Part shown: positions 1 through 9,205 of the stretch, piece after piece
Layout of the letters: each line of letters opens with the position of its first letter
Position numbering within the stretch: the first letter of the stretch is position 1
Source of the DNA: Planctomycetota bacterium
GTDB lineage: Bacteria; Planctomycetota; UBA1135; GCA-002686595
NCBI GenBank assembly: GCA_016714045.1
Contig: JADJNY010000001.1
Span: 248,001-312,000 of the forward strand
DNA length: 64,000 nt
Reading direction: 5' to 3'
Translations under genes and position numbers: made by a program
The notes under the pieces: model-generated
Told to the model about the DNA's origin: nothing
Databases searched by the model: none
The model's input: the letters and a program-made list of their open reading frames with translations, nothing else

Positions 1-9
1 CGGATCGGG

Positions 10-1413
10 TCAGCGCCCATCGTCGTGGAGCACGCTCTCGAACACCCGGACGACGGCTTCGGGCTCGGCGAGCCCGAAGGCCTTCTTCCAGAGGCCCGTG
101 CGGTCGTTGCCGATCAGGATCAAGTTGCTGTGCTCTTCGCGCGCCTTGACCGCGAAGCCGAGCTTGCCTAGCACCTTGTCCAGGTCCGCCTGCGCGCCGG
201 TCAGGAACGACCATCCCGATCGCGCACCGAGCGTGCGCGCGTACTCCGCGAGCTTCTCCGGCGTGTCGTGCGCGGGGTCGACGCTGATCGAGACGAGCTG
301 GACGTCCTTCCCCAAGCGATCGCCGGCGATCTCCATGATCGCGCGCATGTTCTTCGACAGCACCGGGCAGACGCCCGTGCACTCGGAGAAGAAGCAGTCG
401 ATGACGACGACCTTGCCTTGGAGGAGGTCCGTGTAGAACTTCTTCTTCGCGCCGGTCTGGTCGACGAGCTCCGTGTCGGTGAACCACGCGCGGGCGGCGG
501 ACTCCGGCGGCGCGGTCGGCGCCGGGGCGGGCGCGGTCGGGCTCGTCGCGGGCTCGCCGGCGGGGCGCGCGGCCGACGTGGCCCCGGGCGATCCCCCTGG
601 CGATCCCCCTGGCGATCCCCCTGGCGATCCCCCTGGCGATCCCTCGGGCGACCTCGACGCGCCCGCGCCGGAGGGCGTCGCGCTCTCGGCCTGCGCGGCG
701 CGCGCGGCGGTGAACTCGTCGACGACGCGCGCGAGCGCCGCCGGCGGAGCGAGACCGTCGATGCGGCGCCACGCGTTGCGTGTCGGGTCGCCGACGAGCA
801 CGAGCGGCGTGTGGTCCTCCTTGCGCGCGCTGAAGACGCCGAGCGCCTTCTGCAGCGCGTCGACGTCCGCCTTCTCGCCCGTGAGCAGGCTCCAGCCCGG
901 CCCCGCGCCGAACGTCTGGCCGAACGCCTTCAGGCGCGCGGGCGTGTCGTTCTTCGGGTCGACGCTGACGCTGACGAGCACGACGTCGCGGCCGGCGCGC
1001 TCGCCCAGGTGCTCCTGCAGCTTGCCGAAGTTCGCGGAGAGCGCGGGGCAGATCGTCGTGCACGTCGTGAAGACGAAGTCGAGCACGACGATGCGATCGC
1101 GCACGAGCTCCGAAACGAGGCGCACGCTGCGTCCGTCCTGGTCGACGAACGTCGCGTCGGGGAGCTTCGGCGCGAGCGCGTCGTTCGGGTTCGCCGCGGA
1201 GGGCGCCGTGGGCACGATCACGATGGGGGCGCCGTCGGCGACCGCGTCCGGGCGTGCGAACGCAGCGGAATCCGAGGGCGGTGCGCAGCACGGCGCGGGG
1301 GCCGGCTCGGGCGCGCGCGCGCCCGTGCTGCCGCACGCTGCAAGCAGAGCGAGGGCGAGCAGCACGCCGGCGAGCGTGGCGCTCGCGCGTGTGATCCACG
1401 GCACGGAGCTCAT
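10..1413 (-). CDS. Tandem-domain SCO1/SenC lipoprotein, copper chaperone
   Basis: The 467-residue protein contains two complete SCO (thioredoxin-fold) domains. Domain 1 (about 83-235) has the copper-binding pair C118 and C122 in TTCTTICP and H201; domain 2 (about 308-460) has C345 and C349 in SECTGVCP and H428. The N-terminus is a lipoprotein signal with lipobox LAAC (C27). A Pro/Gly/Ser-rich linker joins the domains. SCO proteins normally have one domain of about 200 residues and deliver copper to cupredoxin or oxidase centres. The start overlaps the stop of the upstream propeller gene by 4 bases, and the multicopper oxidase is first in the same operon, so copper loading of that oxidase is the likely job (inference). 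Confidence 0.9.
   Translation of the reverse strand: MSSVPWITRASATLAGVLLALALLAACGSTGARAPEPAPAPCCAPPSDSAAFARPDAVADGAPIVIVPTAPSAANPNDALAPKLPDATFVDQDGRSVRLVSELVRDRIVVLDFVFTTCTTICPALSANFGKLQEHLGERAGRDVVLVSVSVDPKNDTPARLKAFGQTFGAGPGWSLLTGEKADVDALQKALGVFSARKEDHTPLVLVGDPTRNAWRRIDGLAPPAALARVVDEFTAARAAQAESATPSGAGASRSPEGSPGGSPGGSPGGSPGGSPGATSAARPAGEPATSPTAPAPAPTAPPESAARAWFTDTELVDQTGAKKKFYTDLLQGKVVVIDCFFSECTGVCPVLSKNMRAIMEIAGDRLGKDVQLVSISVDPAHDTPEKLAEYARTLGARSGWSFLTGAQADLDKVLGKLGFAVKAREEHSNLILIGNDRTGLWKKAFGLAEPEAVVRVFESVLHDDGR
589..648. repeat. 12-bp tandem repeat coding the SCO inter-domain linker
   Basis: Four perfect copies of CGATCCCCCTGG (589-636) are followed by one degenerate copy (637-648). In the coding strand they encode repeated Pro-Gly-Gly-Ser in the linker between the two SCO domains. 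Copy number may vary by replication slippage without shifting frame, because the unit is a multiple of three. Confidence 0.9.
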
Positions 1414-3368
1414 CGCGCACCTCCGCCGCTCGTCGTCGGCTCGAGCGCGCGCAGGATCCACGGCGACAGGTCCGAGACCTGGAGGCCGCGCGAGGGGCAC
1501 TCGACGGAGACGTAGTAGCTGCCCGAGCGCGGCGGCGCGAAGGCCGTCTCGTAGACGCCTTCGCCCACGTGCACGGCGGTCGAGCGCACCTGCCAGCCCG
1601 TCGTGTTGAACACGAGCACCTCGAGGTCGGGGAGGCCGAGCGCCAACGCGCCGCCGTCGCGCTCTTCCGCGCGCAGGCGCACGGAGTACGTCTCGCCGAC
1701 GACCGCGGACTTGCCGTCCGTGACCGGCGTCAGCACGAGCTCGGTCGGGCGCTTCGTGCGCGCGGGGTCCGGCGCCACGCGCAGCTCGAAGCACGCGGCG
1801 ATGCGCGGCGCGTCGAGGAAGAAGACGACGTCGAGCATCCCGTGCGCCGTGAGCTCGACCTGCGTGCGATACGAGCCCGGCGTCGCCTCGCGCAGGCTGC
1901 GGTCGACGACGAGCGCCGCGCGCGGCTCCTCGCTCGATGTCTCGAAGTTGCCCATCGGAGCCGCCATGCCCTCTTTGTAGTAGTAGACGGCGCGATCTCC
2001 GGGGTTCGCGACGACCACGGAAGCACCGCCCGGCGCGGGCGCGATCGCTTCCGCGAGCAGCGCGCCGCGCGAGTTCCCGAGCGGCTTCTGTCCGCCGGAG
2101 AAGTCGACGAGCGGGATGGGCTCGCCCTCCGCGCCGAGGCCCTCGAGCGGCACCATCGTGACGAGCTCGCTCGCAGGTGAACGCACGTACGCGAGGCTCT
2201 GCGTGAACACGACCTGGTCGGGCGCGCCCTCGACGGTCGCGGACTGCACGATGCGACGCGCGGAGCTGTCGAGGACGAGGAGCTGATCGGTCAGGGGGTT
2301 GGCGAGGAAGCCCAGCCGTCCCGCCGGCTCGAAGCGCAGCGCCGCGACGCCGGGCTGCGTCTCGATCGTGGCGAGCGGAGCGCGCGTGCGCTCGTCGAGC
2401 ACGAACACGCGGCCGCACTCCGCGTCGACGACGTGGACGGCGCTCGCGAGCGGCGACGTCGCGACGGCGACGAGGCGTCCGCCGAGCGCGTGGCGCTCGA
2501 CGACCTCGAGCGCGCCCGTGTCGATCACGGCGAGCGTGCCGTCGAGCTCGTTCGTGACGAACGCGAAGCGGCTGTCGGTCGAGAAGTCGAGCTCGTGGTG
2601 GCCCGCGCCGGTCGCGAGCTCGGCCATCGGATCGAGCGTCCGCGCGTCGAACGCGAACACGCCGGAGCGCGGGCCGGCGTCGCAGCCGATCCACACGTAG
2701 CGGCCGTCGGGCTGGAGCTCGACGCGCGTCGGCGCCGCGGGCGTCCTGAGGCGGTGCGCGAGCTTCCACGTCCGCGTGTCGACGACGGCGACGCTGCCCG
2801 TGTCGTGCTCGGTGACGAAGAGGCGCTGTGTGCGCTCGTCGAAGAGCCAGTCGCTGCCCGGCGCGGCGAGCTCGACCTGCGCCAGCAGGCGGCTGCCGCC
2901 GTAGCCGAAGAGCGGGTCGACGACGGACAGGCTCGGTCGGTGGTTCAGCGTCACGACGAAGAACGAGTTCAGGTCCATCCGCGGCCGGCCATAGAGGCCG
3001 CCCGAGAGGAACGCGCGGACCTTCGCGCGCGCGTCGTGCGCCGGATCGGCGGTGTGGATCCACGCGCCGGGGGAGAGCCGCGTCTGCGGCCGGCCCGTGG
3101 TCGTGTCCGCGATGCGGAACTCGACCTCGACGGCCTCGCCCTCGCGGAGCACGCGATCCGCGCCGAGCCGCGGACCGACGGGGCGGACGTGCAGCTCGAC
3201 GGCGATGCCCTGCACCTCGGCGCGCCCGACGAAGTCCGGGTTCGTGTCCGGGCCGGCGGGGTCGAGCTGGACCGCCGCCGCCGAGGCGGCGAGGAGGAGC
3301 CCGGCCGCGGCGGGGAATCCCGCCCGCGCCGCGCGTCGCGCGGCGCCGTTGTCACGGCCGTGGTCCAT
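1410..3368 (-). CDS. YVTN/cytochrome-D1-like beta-propeller exported protein
   Basis: The 652-residue protein has a signal-like hydrophobic N-terminus (about 1-32). Its middle part (about 165-420) shows repeated YVTN-type units such as GSVAVVDTRTW and GTLAVIDTG, which form a surrogate beta-propeller. No haem-binding CXXCH is present. The C-terminal third (about 430-650) looks beta-rich with no family I can name. It lies 7 bases after the multicopper oxidase stop and overlaps the SCO gene start, so the three are probably cotranscribed. Propeller proteins of the cytochrome D1 superfamily occur beside large multicopper oxidases. A role as an accessory or electron-transfer scaffold is inference. 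Confidence 0.8.
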   Translation of the reverse strand: MDHGRDNGAARRAARAGFPAAAGLLLAASAAAVQLDPAGPDTNPDFVGRAEVQGIAVELHVRPVGPRLGADRVLREGEAVEVEFRIADTTTGRPQTRLSPGAWIHTADPAHDARAKVRAFLSGGLYGRPRMDLNSFFVVTLNHRPSLSVVDPLFGYGGSRLLAQVELAAPGSDWLFDERTQRLFVTEHDTGSVAVVDTRTWKLAHRLRTPAAPTRVELQPDGRYVWIGCDAGPRSGVFAFDARTLDPMAELATGAGHHELDFSTDSRFAFVTNELDGTLAVIDTGALEVVERHALGGRLVAVATSPLASAVHVVDAECGRVFVLDERTRAPLATIETQPGVAALRFEPAGRLGFLANPLTDQLLVLDSSARRIVQSATVEGAPDQVVFTQSLAYVRSPASELVTMVPLEGLGAEGEPIPLVDFSGGQKPLGNSRGALLAEAIAPAPGGASVVVANPGDRAVYYYKEGMAAPMGNFETSSEEPRAALVVDRSLREATPGSYRTQVELTAHGMLDVVFFLDAPRIAACFELRVAPDPARTKRPTELVLTPVTDGKSAVVGETYSVRLRAEERDGGALALGLPDLEVLVFNTTGWQVRSTAVHVGEGVYETAFAPPRSGSYYVSVECPSRGLQVSDLSPWILRALEPTTSGGGAR

Positions 3369-3375
3369 GGTGGGC

Positions 3376-6300
3376 TCAGTTCGTCACTCGGAAGATACCC
3401 CACAGGCCGCCGTCGAAGCGGAACGTGTTCATGTCGCGGTAGAGGAAGTCGCCGCGCACGCCGAGCTTGCCGCCCGCGCCGTTCTTCAGGACGAAGTTCT
3501 CGTGGCTCGAGGGGCCGATGCCCATGTGGGCGCCCTCCCACATCGACTTCGCGTTCGTCCCGATGCGCGTCGAGCCCACCGCGGCTTCGTTCGGATCGGC
3601 CGCGTTGTAGGTGAAGGGCTCGATCTCCCACGCGTGGCCGTGGACCGCGAAGACGTGGTTGCGCTGGTTGCCGCCGGCCTTCAGGACGCGGAAGCGCACA
3701 GCGCGGCCGAAGCGCGCGGTGAACACGGGCGTTTCGGGGTCGCGGCCGACGAGCGCGTTCGTGAGCACGTTCGCGAAGTTGAGCGCGGCCTTCTGCTCGA
3801 GCGGGAGGTCCTCGGGGAAGCCCATGCGCTGCCAGAAGGGCTCGGAGCGGTAGTTCACGGCCGCCCCGCCGCCGTCCTCGGCGTCGTCCTCGCCCGCCAT
3901 CGGGCGGACGGGCGAGCCGTCGGCGTGGCGGAAGTTGACGTCCGACTGGAGCTGCACGACGAACTCGCGGAACGACGTCCCGTCCTGGAGCGTGATCGTC
4001 GCCTGGGCCTTCGTGCCGGCGTCGAGCGCCCACGTCGAGTTGCGCGGTTCGATCACGAGCGCGCCGATGGCGCCCTTGCTCGCGTGCTTGATCGGGTCGG
4101 AGGACACGAGGTTCACCGCGCCGAACTCGATCGGCACGCCGACGCGCTGGTTCGCCGCCGTGCGGATCGAGTCGCCCGCGTACCACTTGTACGTGGCGAA
4201 CTTCGACGCATCGAGGTTCGCCGGCAGCGCGAACGGCTGCGGTTGGGCCGTCTGCACCGGGTTGTTGCCGACGTTCGTGCCGTCCGACCGCGTCACGTCG
4301 TAGTCGACGAGCTGCGCGTGGAGGCCGACCTCGTTCGAGGGCAGGAGCGAGTTCGCGTTGAAGCCCGGGAGGATCTCGGGCAAGCCCGCGAAGCCCGGCA
4401 GGTCGACCGCCGGACCCGTGAGGTGGTTCACGAGCGTCACGTTGACGCAGTCCCCGGCATTCGCGCGCAGCACGAGCGGCTCGACGCGCGCGGGGATGTA
4501 GCGCGCGCCCGTCACGGTGCCCTGAGCGTTGGTCAGGATCTGCAGGTCCGTCGACACGACGTACAGGATCGCCGTCGGATCGATCAGCAACCCGCCGCCG
4601 AGCGTGCGGCTGTTGTAGGTGAGCCGGCCGGAGCGCAGAACATCCGCCGCGCGCACGGCGTGCACGCGGTAGTTGCGCGACGGCGCCGAGTTCGGGCACG
4701 GGCCGTTGAAGGACGCGGCGTTCGACGGCGGCGTCACGACTCCGGCCGAGTTGTTCGGGAGCGGGAGCAGCGGGTTCAGCGGGTCCCGCGCGCGGTTCGT
4801 GACGCGCAAGAGCCCCCAGATGCCGTTCCACAGGTCGTCGGTCGACGAGCCCGCCTTGTAGAGGTAGTCCGCGTTCGCGAGCGTCGCGATCGCGTCCGCG
4901 TCCGTGTTCATCTCGAAGTGCTCCGAGATGCCCATCATCTGCGAGTTGCGCCAGCCGGAGCTCTTCCAACCCGGCTCCGCGAGCCACTTGTGCCCGTGGA
5001 AGCTGAAGTTGTGGCCCTCTTCGTTCGCGCCGACGAGCGTGCGCACTTGGATCTTGTCGCCCTCGTACGCGCGCATCAGCGGCGTGAACGGGTCGCCCGT
5101 CTGCGCGCCCGACGACGCGGAGCCCGCCGGCGGACCGCCGCCGTTCGAGTACGGCCAGGCACTCGGCGGATCGTTCAGCTCGGAGTGCGCGCGCGGGACG
5201 ACCTGCCCGTTCTGCACGAGCGTCGAGCGGAACACGTGCGAGAGGTCGCCCGCGAGCCCGCTCGCCTGACTGTCCGTCACTGGATCGTGCACGCGCACGG
5301 CGAGCGGCTCATTGCGGTAGTTGACCGTCATCGTGCCGACGTCGGCAGCCGAGATCGCCTCGGGCGTCAGCCCCGCCGGCGGTTCCTCTTCCTCGCCGCC
5401 GGCTGTGGCTTCCTCGGGCTGCGGCGGTCCGATCGCGTAGGCCGGGCGATCGAAACCCTCGCCCGGCTGGCGCGCGCCGGTCCAGTCGCGCGGGAACACC
5501 GGCCCGCCTGCGTTGGGCAGATCGGGATGGCTGCCCGCGCGGTACGCGAGCTGGAAGTCCGCGAACTCGAGCAGGAACTCGCGGTAGCTGTTCTCGGGGT
5601 GCGCGCCGTCGAGGATGTCCGCGCGCCAGCTCGTCGGTCCGCCGTCGGAGCGACCGCCGAAGAGCGAGCCCGTCTCCGGATCGCGCCACGTCGTGCCCGC
5701 GGGCTCGATCACGAGGCCGGCGTAGAGGCCCGCCTGCTGGTGCGACGACGGTCCGTAGTGGTCGTGCGTGAAGACCGTGCGCAACGTGCGGTCGTGGCCG
5801 GCGTTGTTGAGCACCGGGTCCGCCATCCAGCGCTGGACGTTCGTCTGCGCGCCGAGGAACTTGCCTCCAGGGCCGGAGCCGAACACCGGGTGCGGCTGGG
5901 CCGTGAGCTCGGGCGTCGTTCCGTCCGTGCGCACGAAGCCGCTCGTCCCGTTGTCCTCGCCGTCGAAGTCGTTCAGCGCGGCGATGCGCTCGCGGACCTC
6001 GTCGGGGGAGAGCGCGCCGTCCTCGTAGTTGAAGCCGTTGCCCGAACCGTCCGACGCCGTCACGTCGAACTTCACGAGGTGGATGTGCTGGCCGAGGATG
6101 TCCGTCGGCGTGCGCACCTGGAAGTCGTCGAGCTCGTACACGCTCGGGACGAGGTTCGTGAGCTGGTACTCGATGCACTCGCCGCTGTTCGCGCGGAAGA
6201 AGAGCGGCTCGGGCGCGCGCGCGCCGCTGAAATAGCTCTGCACGTCGCCCCACAGCGACGTGATGCGCGTCTGCGGGTGGTGCCAGCCCGACTTGTTGAA

Positions 6301-8526
6301 CACGGCGTCGATCTGGATGTCGGCGGCCTTGTAGATGCGCGAAGGCCGGCCGGTCGTGTTCAGCCCGACCGAGTTGCCGTTGTCGTCGATGCACGGGTCG
6401 GCGTACGGCGCGCCGGGCGCCGCGGGCCGACCGTTCGTGACGAAGCCCTGCGTGCCCGTGGCGCTCGTGCCGTCGGGCTTGACCGTGTCGTGATGGCGCT
6501 GGGCGTGGAACGCCATCGCCGCGAGCTCGATGGGCTCGCCCGCCTCGTGGAGCTCCTTGGCCTTGATCCGGCGCAGCTCCTTTGTGAAGTCGAGCGGCGT
6601 CTCGACGTGCTCGGCGAAGCTCGTCGGGTCGCTGACGACGACGTGGCGCGGGAGCCCGCCGTCGTCGACCAGGTCCAGCGGCGGACGCGGCGGGCGGTGG
6701 CCAGCGACGCCGGGGACGAAGAAGGGGAAGCCCGGGTTGCCGATCTGGCTCTGCCCTGGGAGCGGGCTGACCGCGATCTGACCCGAGTCGGGCGTGCCGT
6801 CGCCGTTGCCGTCCGCCGGGACGATGTCGACGCGCGCGCCGGGCATCGGCGCCATCGGTCGGGTGGGGACCGGGACGAGGGCGGGGATCGGCGTTCCGGT
6901 GACGATCTCGCCGTCGGGGAGCTTGCGGCCGCCGTCCTCGAACACGTCGTGCACGCGCCACAGCGCCCACATGCCCTGCGCGAAGTGCGGATAGAAGTGG
7001 CAGTGGAAGATCGAGTCGCCGACGGACTGGTTCCGGTTGCCCGAGCCGCCGTAGACCATCTCGAGCGTGTAGGCCGAGCCCGGGCCCAGGGCCTGGCTGT
7101 CCAAGTAGGCCGACTCGTCGCTGTCGGGGTTGAACAGCCACTGGTGCGTGTGCTGGTGGTGGATGTGGTGTTCCTTCGAGCCGCCGTGCCCGATGCGGAA
7201 CTTCACGTGGTCGCCGATGTACGAGTGGTACACGTTCGACGGATCGTCCGGGTAGAACGCGCGCGTCGCCTTGGCGCCCGGGATCAGGTTGCCGAGCGCG
7301 TCCGTCGTGTTCGCCGGGACGTCGACCACCATCGCGGGGTCGCCGACCGCCCACGAGGTGAGGAAGAACTCCTCGAACTTGCACTCGGAGCAGTCCCACA
7401 TCGGGCCGACGCCCAGACGGTTCGCGAGCACCTCCGCGCCCGCTCCGGCCGCGCCGTAGTTGATCGCGAAGCCGTCGACGACGCTCGCGAGCGTGTGCGC
7501 GAGCGCCGGGTCCGTGAACGCGGGGAAGGCCTGCTGCGCGCCGACTTCGTCGTGGTAGAGGATCGTGAACTCGCGGAAGCCCTGGTTGCGGTTCGGATAG
7601 ACCGGGTTCGCGCCGTACGTGTTGGCCGGGATGTCCGCGATGATCGCGGTGAGGTCGGAGTGGACGAGCTCCGTCCCGTTCAACATCTCGAGGATCGGCA
7701 GGTTCGCGAACCGGTGGCTGGCCGGGTAGCGTGCACCGTAGTTCAGGATCGGGTGCCCGTCCGCGGTGTGGCCGGGGTTGGCCGGGTTCTGGTTCGGGCT
7801 CGAACGGTTGAGCGCGGAGTCGAGCTCCGACTGCGTGAGCTGGCTGCGGTACCACTTCGAGCCGCGCGGCTCGACGTTGATCATCCCGAAGAGTCCCGCG
7901 TTGATCGAACCGCCGTCGCCCTCGCCGCCCGTGTTCGCGGCGGTGCTGTAGAAGACGAAGTTGCCCTCGCGCTCGGCGTAGAGCGTGTACGTGCGGCTCC
8001 CGCCGGGACCGACGAGGCTCGTCGCGTTCGCGCCGACGTTCGAACCGTCGTCGCCGATGCCGGAGACGAGTTGCATACCCACCGCGTGGACGCCCGCGGT
8101 GCGCGTCGCAGGCTGGTGGGGGAGCGGCGCGTTGCGCAAGAGGTTCTGGAACTGGATCGACAGGCAGTCGCCCACGTTCATGCGCAGCACGAGCGGGCGC
8201 GGACGCTTGTCGTCGCGCAGTCGCACGTTGCCCGCCGAGAGCACGCCGCCTTGAGACTCGCCCTGGCCCGTCGTTGTGTTCACGACGTCGCGCCGCAGCG
8301 CGTACACCATCCCCTGCGACTGGGATGCGCCCATGCGGTTCCAGATGAAGGGCTGGTCGAGCGCGACCACGCGCGCCGTCAGCGTGCGCAGGCACGGCGA
8401 GGTCTGCGCGTGGGCCGAACGACCCCAGCTTCCGAGCGCCGCGAGGACGACGAGGACGGGGCCGAGCCGGGGGAGGAACGAAGAGACGGAGCGACGGGAA
8501 CGCGTCGCGGAGCCGGGTGCGCGCAT
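3376..8526 (-). CDS. Giant MofA/MnxG-like multicopper oxidase
   Basis: The 1716-residue exported oxidase has a signal peptide (about 1-40, ending SAHA before QTSPC) and several cupredoxin domains. Copper-ligand clusters are EHHIHHQHTHQW (about 455), IFHCHFYPHF (about 505), THDHYGPSSHQ (about 920), NFSFHGHKW (about 1175) and VFAVHGHAW (about 1627). The HCH motif is the tripartite type-3 centre signature. The length is close to MofA and far above the 500 residues of ordinary laccases, which suggests Mn(II) or other metal/phenol oxidation, unproven here. I chose the ATG at 8526 because a signal peptide follows it directly; the frame stays open to 9117 but reads there as low-complexity Arg-rich sequence. 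It is first gene of an operon with a propeller and a SCO protein. Confidence 0.88.
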   Translation of the reverse strand: MRAPGSATRSRRSVSSFLPRLGPVLVVLAALGSWGRSAHAQTSPCLRTLTARVVALDQPFIWNRMGASQSQGMVYALRRDVVNTTTGQGESQGGVLSAGNVRLRDDKRPRPLVLRMNVGDCLSIQFQNLLRNAPLPHQPATRTAGVHAVGMQLVSGIGDDGSNVGANATSLVGPGGSRTYTLYAEREGNFVFYSTAANTGGEGDGGSINAGLFGMINVEPRGSKWYRSQLTQSELDSALNRSSPNQNPANPGHTADGHPILNYGARYPASHRFANLPILEMLNGTELVHSDLTAIIADIPANTYGANPVYPNRNQGFREFTILYHDEVGAQQAFPAFTDPALAHTLASVVDGFAINYGAAGAGAEVLANRLGVGPMWDCSECKFEEFFLTSWAVGDPAMVVDVPANTTDALGNLIPGAKATRAFYPDDPSNVYHSYIGDHVKFRIGHGGSKEHHIHHQHTHQWLFNPDSDESAYLDSQALGPGSAYTLEMVYGGSGNRNQSVGDSIFHCHFYPHFAQGMWALWRVHDVFEDGGRKLPDGEIVTGTPIPALVPVPTRPMAPMPGARVDIVPADGNGDGTPDSGQIAVSPLPGQSQIGNPGFPFFVPGVAGHRPPRPPLDLVDDGGLPRHVVVSDPTSFAEHVETPLDFTKELRRIKAKELHEAGEPIELAAMAFHAQRHHDTVKPDGTSATGTQGFVTNGRPAAPGAPYADPCIDDNGNSVGLNTTGRPSRIYKAADIQIDAVFNKSGWHHPQTRITSLWGDVQSYFSGARAPEPLFFRANSGECIEYQLTNLVPSVYELDDFQVRTPTDILGQHIHLVKFDVTASDGSGNGFNYEDGALSPDEVRERIAALNDFDGEDNGTSGFVRTDGTTPELTAQPHPVFGSGPGGKFLGAQTNVQRWMADPVLNNAGHDRTLRTVFTHDHYGPSSHQQAGLYAGLVIEPAGTTWRDPETGSLFGGRSDGGPTSWRADILDGAHPENSYREFLLEFADFQLAYRAGSHPDLPNAGGPVFPRDWTGARQPGEGFDRPAYAIGPPQPEEATAGGEEEEPPAGLTPEAISAADVGTMTVNYRNEPLAVRVHDPVTDSQASGLAGDLSHVFRSTLVQNGQVVPRAHSELNDPPSAWPYSNGGGPPAGSASSGAQTGDPFTPLMRAYEGDKIQVRTLVGANEEGHNFSFHGHKWLAEPGWKSSGWRNSQMMGISEHFEMNTDADAIATLANADYLYKAGSSTDDLWNGIWGLLRVTNRARDPLNPLLPLPNNSAGVVTPPSNAASFNGPCPNSAPSRNYRVHAVRAADVLRSGRLTYNSRTLGGGLLIDPTAILYVVSTDLQILTNAQGTVTGARYIPARVEPLVLRANAGDCVNVTLVNHLTGPAVDLPGFAGLPEILPGFNANSLLPSNEVGLHAQLVDYDVTRSDGTNVGNNPVQTAQPQPFALPANLDASKFATYKWYAGDSIRTAANQRVGVPIEFGAVNLVSSDPIKHASKGAIGALVIEPRNSTWALDAGTKAQATITLQDGTSFREFVVQLQSDVNFRHADGSPVRPMAGEDDAEDGGGAAVNYRSEPFWQRMGFPEDLPLEQKAALNFANVLTNALVGRDPETPVFTARFGRAVRFRVLKAGGNQRNHVFAVHGHAWEIEPFTYNAADPNEAAVGSTRIGTNAKSMWEGAHMGIGPSSHENFVLKNGAGGKLGVRGDFLYRDMNTFRFDGGLWGIFRVTN

Positions 8527-9205
8527 GGGGGGACGTCCAGATCGCGCGCCCGGGAACGGAGTCCGGGCGTGCGACGAAGGGGTCTCGCTCGACCGCGCGG
8601 ACTTGGGCCGTGGCACCGCGCGAAGGGCGGCGATCAGGCGGGCAAGTGCGTCACACGTCGTCGGTCCGACGCGGTCGAAGGGGGGTCGACTTTGGGAGGG
8701 CCCCGCCGGGGAGGCAGAGCAACGAACGGATCCTACGGCAGGCCCGGCGAGGTGCGCCAGGGTGAATGAGCGTTCGTTCAGAATTCGACCCCCGCGTCGG
8801 AAGTTCGCGCGAACGTCAGGATCGGTGGAGACCGGACGAGCTCTGGTCCAGCTTCGGTGCGGGAGGGCGACGGTGCGCGCGCGCGAAGCTGGACGCGGGA
8901 ACGTCCATCGCTCGACGCGCACGCAGCGCTGCGACCGCGAGGTGCACGCGCGGTCGTCGCGCGCGCCGCGAGCGAGCGGACGACGCGCGCCTCCACGGCG
9001 CCGTTGATGCCAGGCGGACACCGAGTTGCGCGCCTGGGTCGCGCGGAGTCGGCCGGCCCGGCGCCCCGGTTCGGAGGTTGAGGTACACTTTCCTGTACAA
9101 CCCCGTTTTCTAGGCACTTTTGGCGCCCATCTTCAGGCGCTTGACCCGCCCGTGAACGGGTCTTCCCCCGTCCCCCAACCTGCGTCCCACCCCGGATTTC
9201 CCCCC
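8527..9205. other. Divergent intergenic region with palindromes
   Basis: No credible gene lies here. It must hold the promoter of the multicopper oxidase operon (leftward) and of the secreted-protein gene (rightward). A perfect 12-bp palindrome GTTCGCGCGAAC lies at 8803-8814, and a second dyad is listed separately at 9083-9098. The segment near 8761-8790 is less GC-rich than its surroundings. I cannot assign promoter boxes with confidence. Confidence 0.5.
9083..9098. promoter_or_regulatory. GTACA-N6-TGTAC inverted repeat upstream of secreted-protein gene
   Basis: A perfect 5-bp dyad separated by six bases sits about 110 bases upstream of the start at 9206, in a locally AT-richer patch. This form suits a dimeric repressor or activator. 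The overlapping TACACT (9084-9089) could serve as a -10 box, but no matching -35 is visible. Confidence 0.35.

Noticed and set aside
589..648. CRISPR-like repeat array
   Set aside because: Units are 12 bp, contiguous and without spacers, and encode a Pro-Gly-Gly-Ser linker in frame.
3052..8769. A 1905-residue open frame antisense to the multicopper oxidase
   Set aside because: Its product is almost entirely Arg, Ala, Val, Glu and Asp with no motif. It mirrors the codon bias of the real gene on the other strand, which keeps stop codons rare at this GC content.
8527..9117. N-terminal extension of the multicopper oxidase upstream of 8526
   Set aside because: The extra 197 residues are Arg/Pro/Ser-rich without homology, and the signal peptide starts only at 8526.
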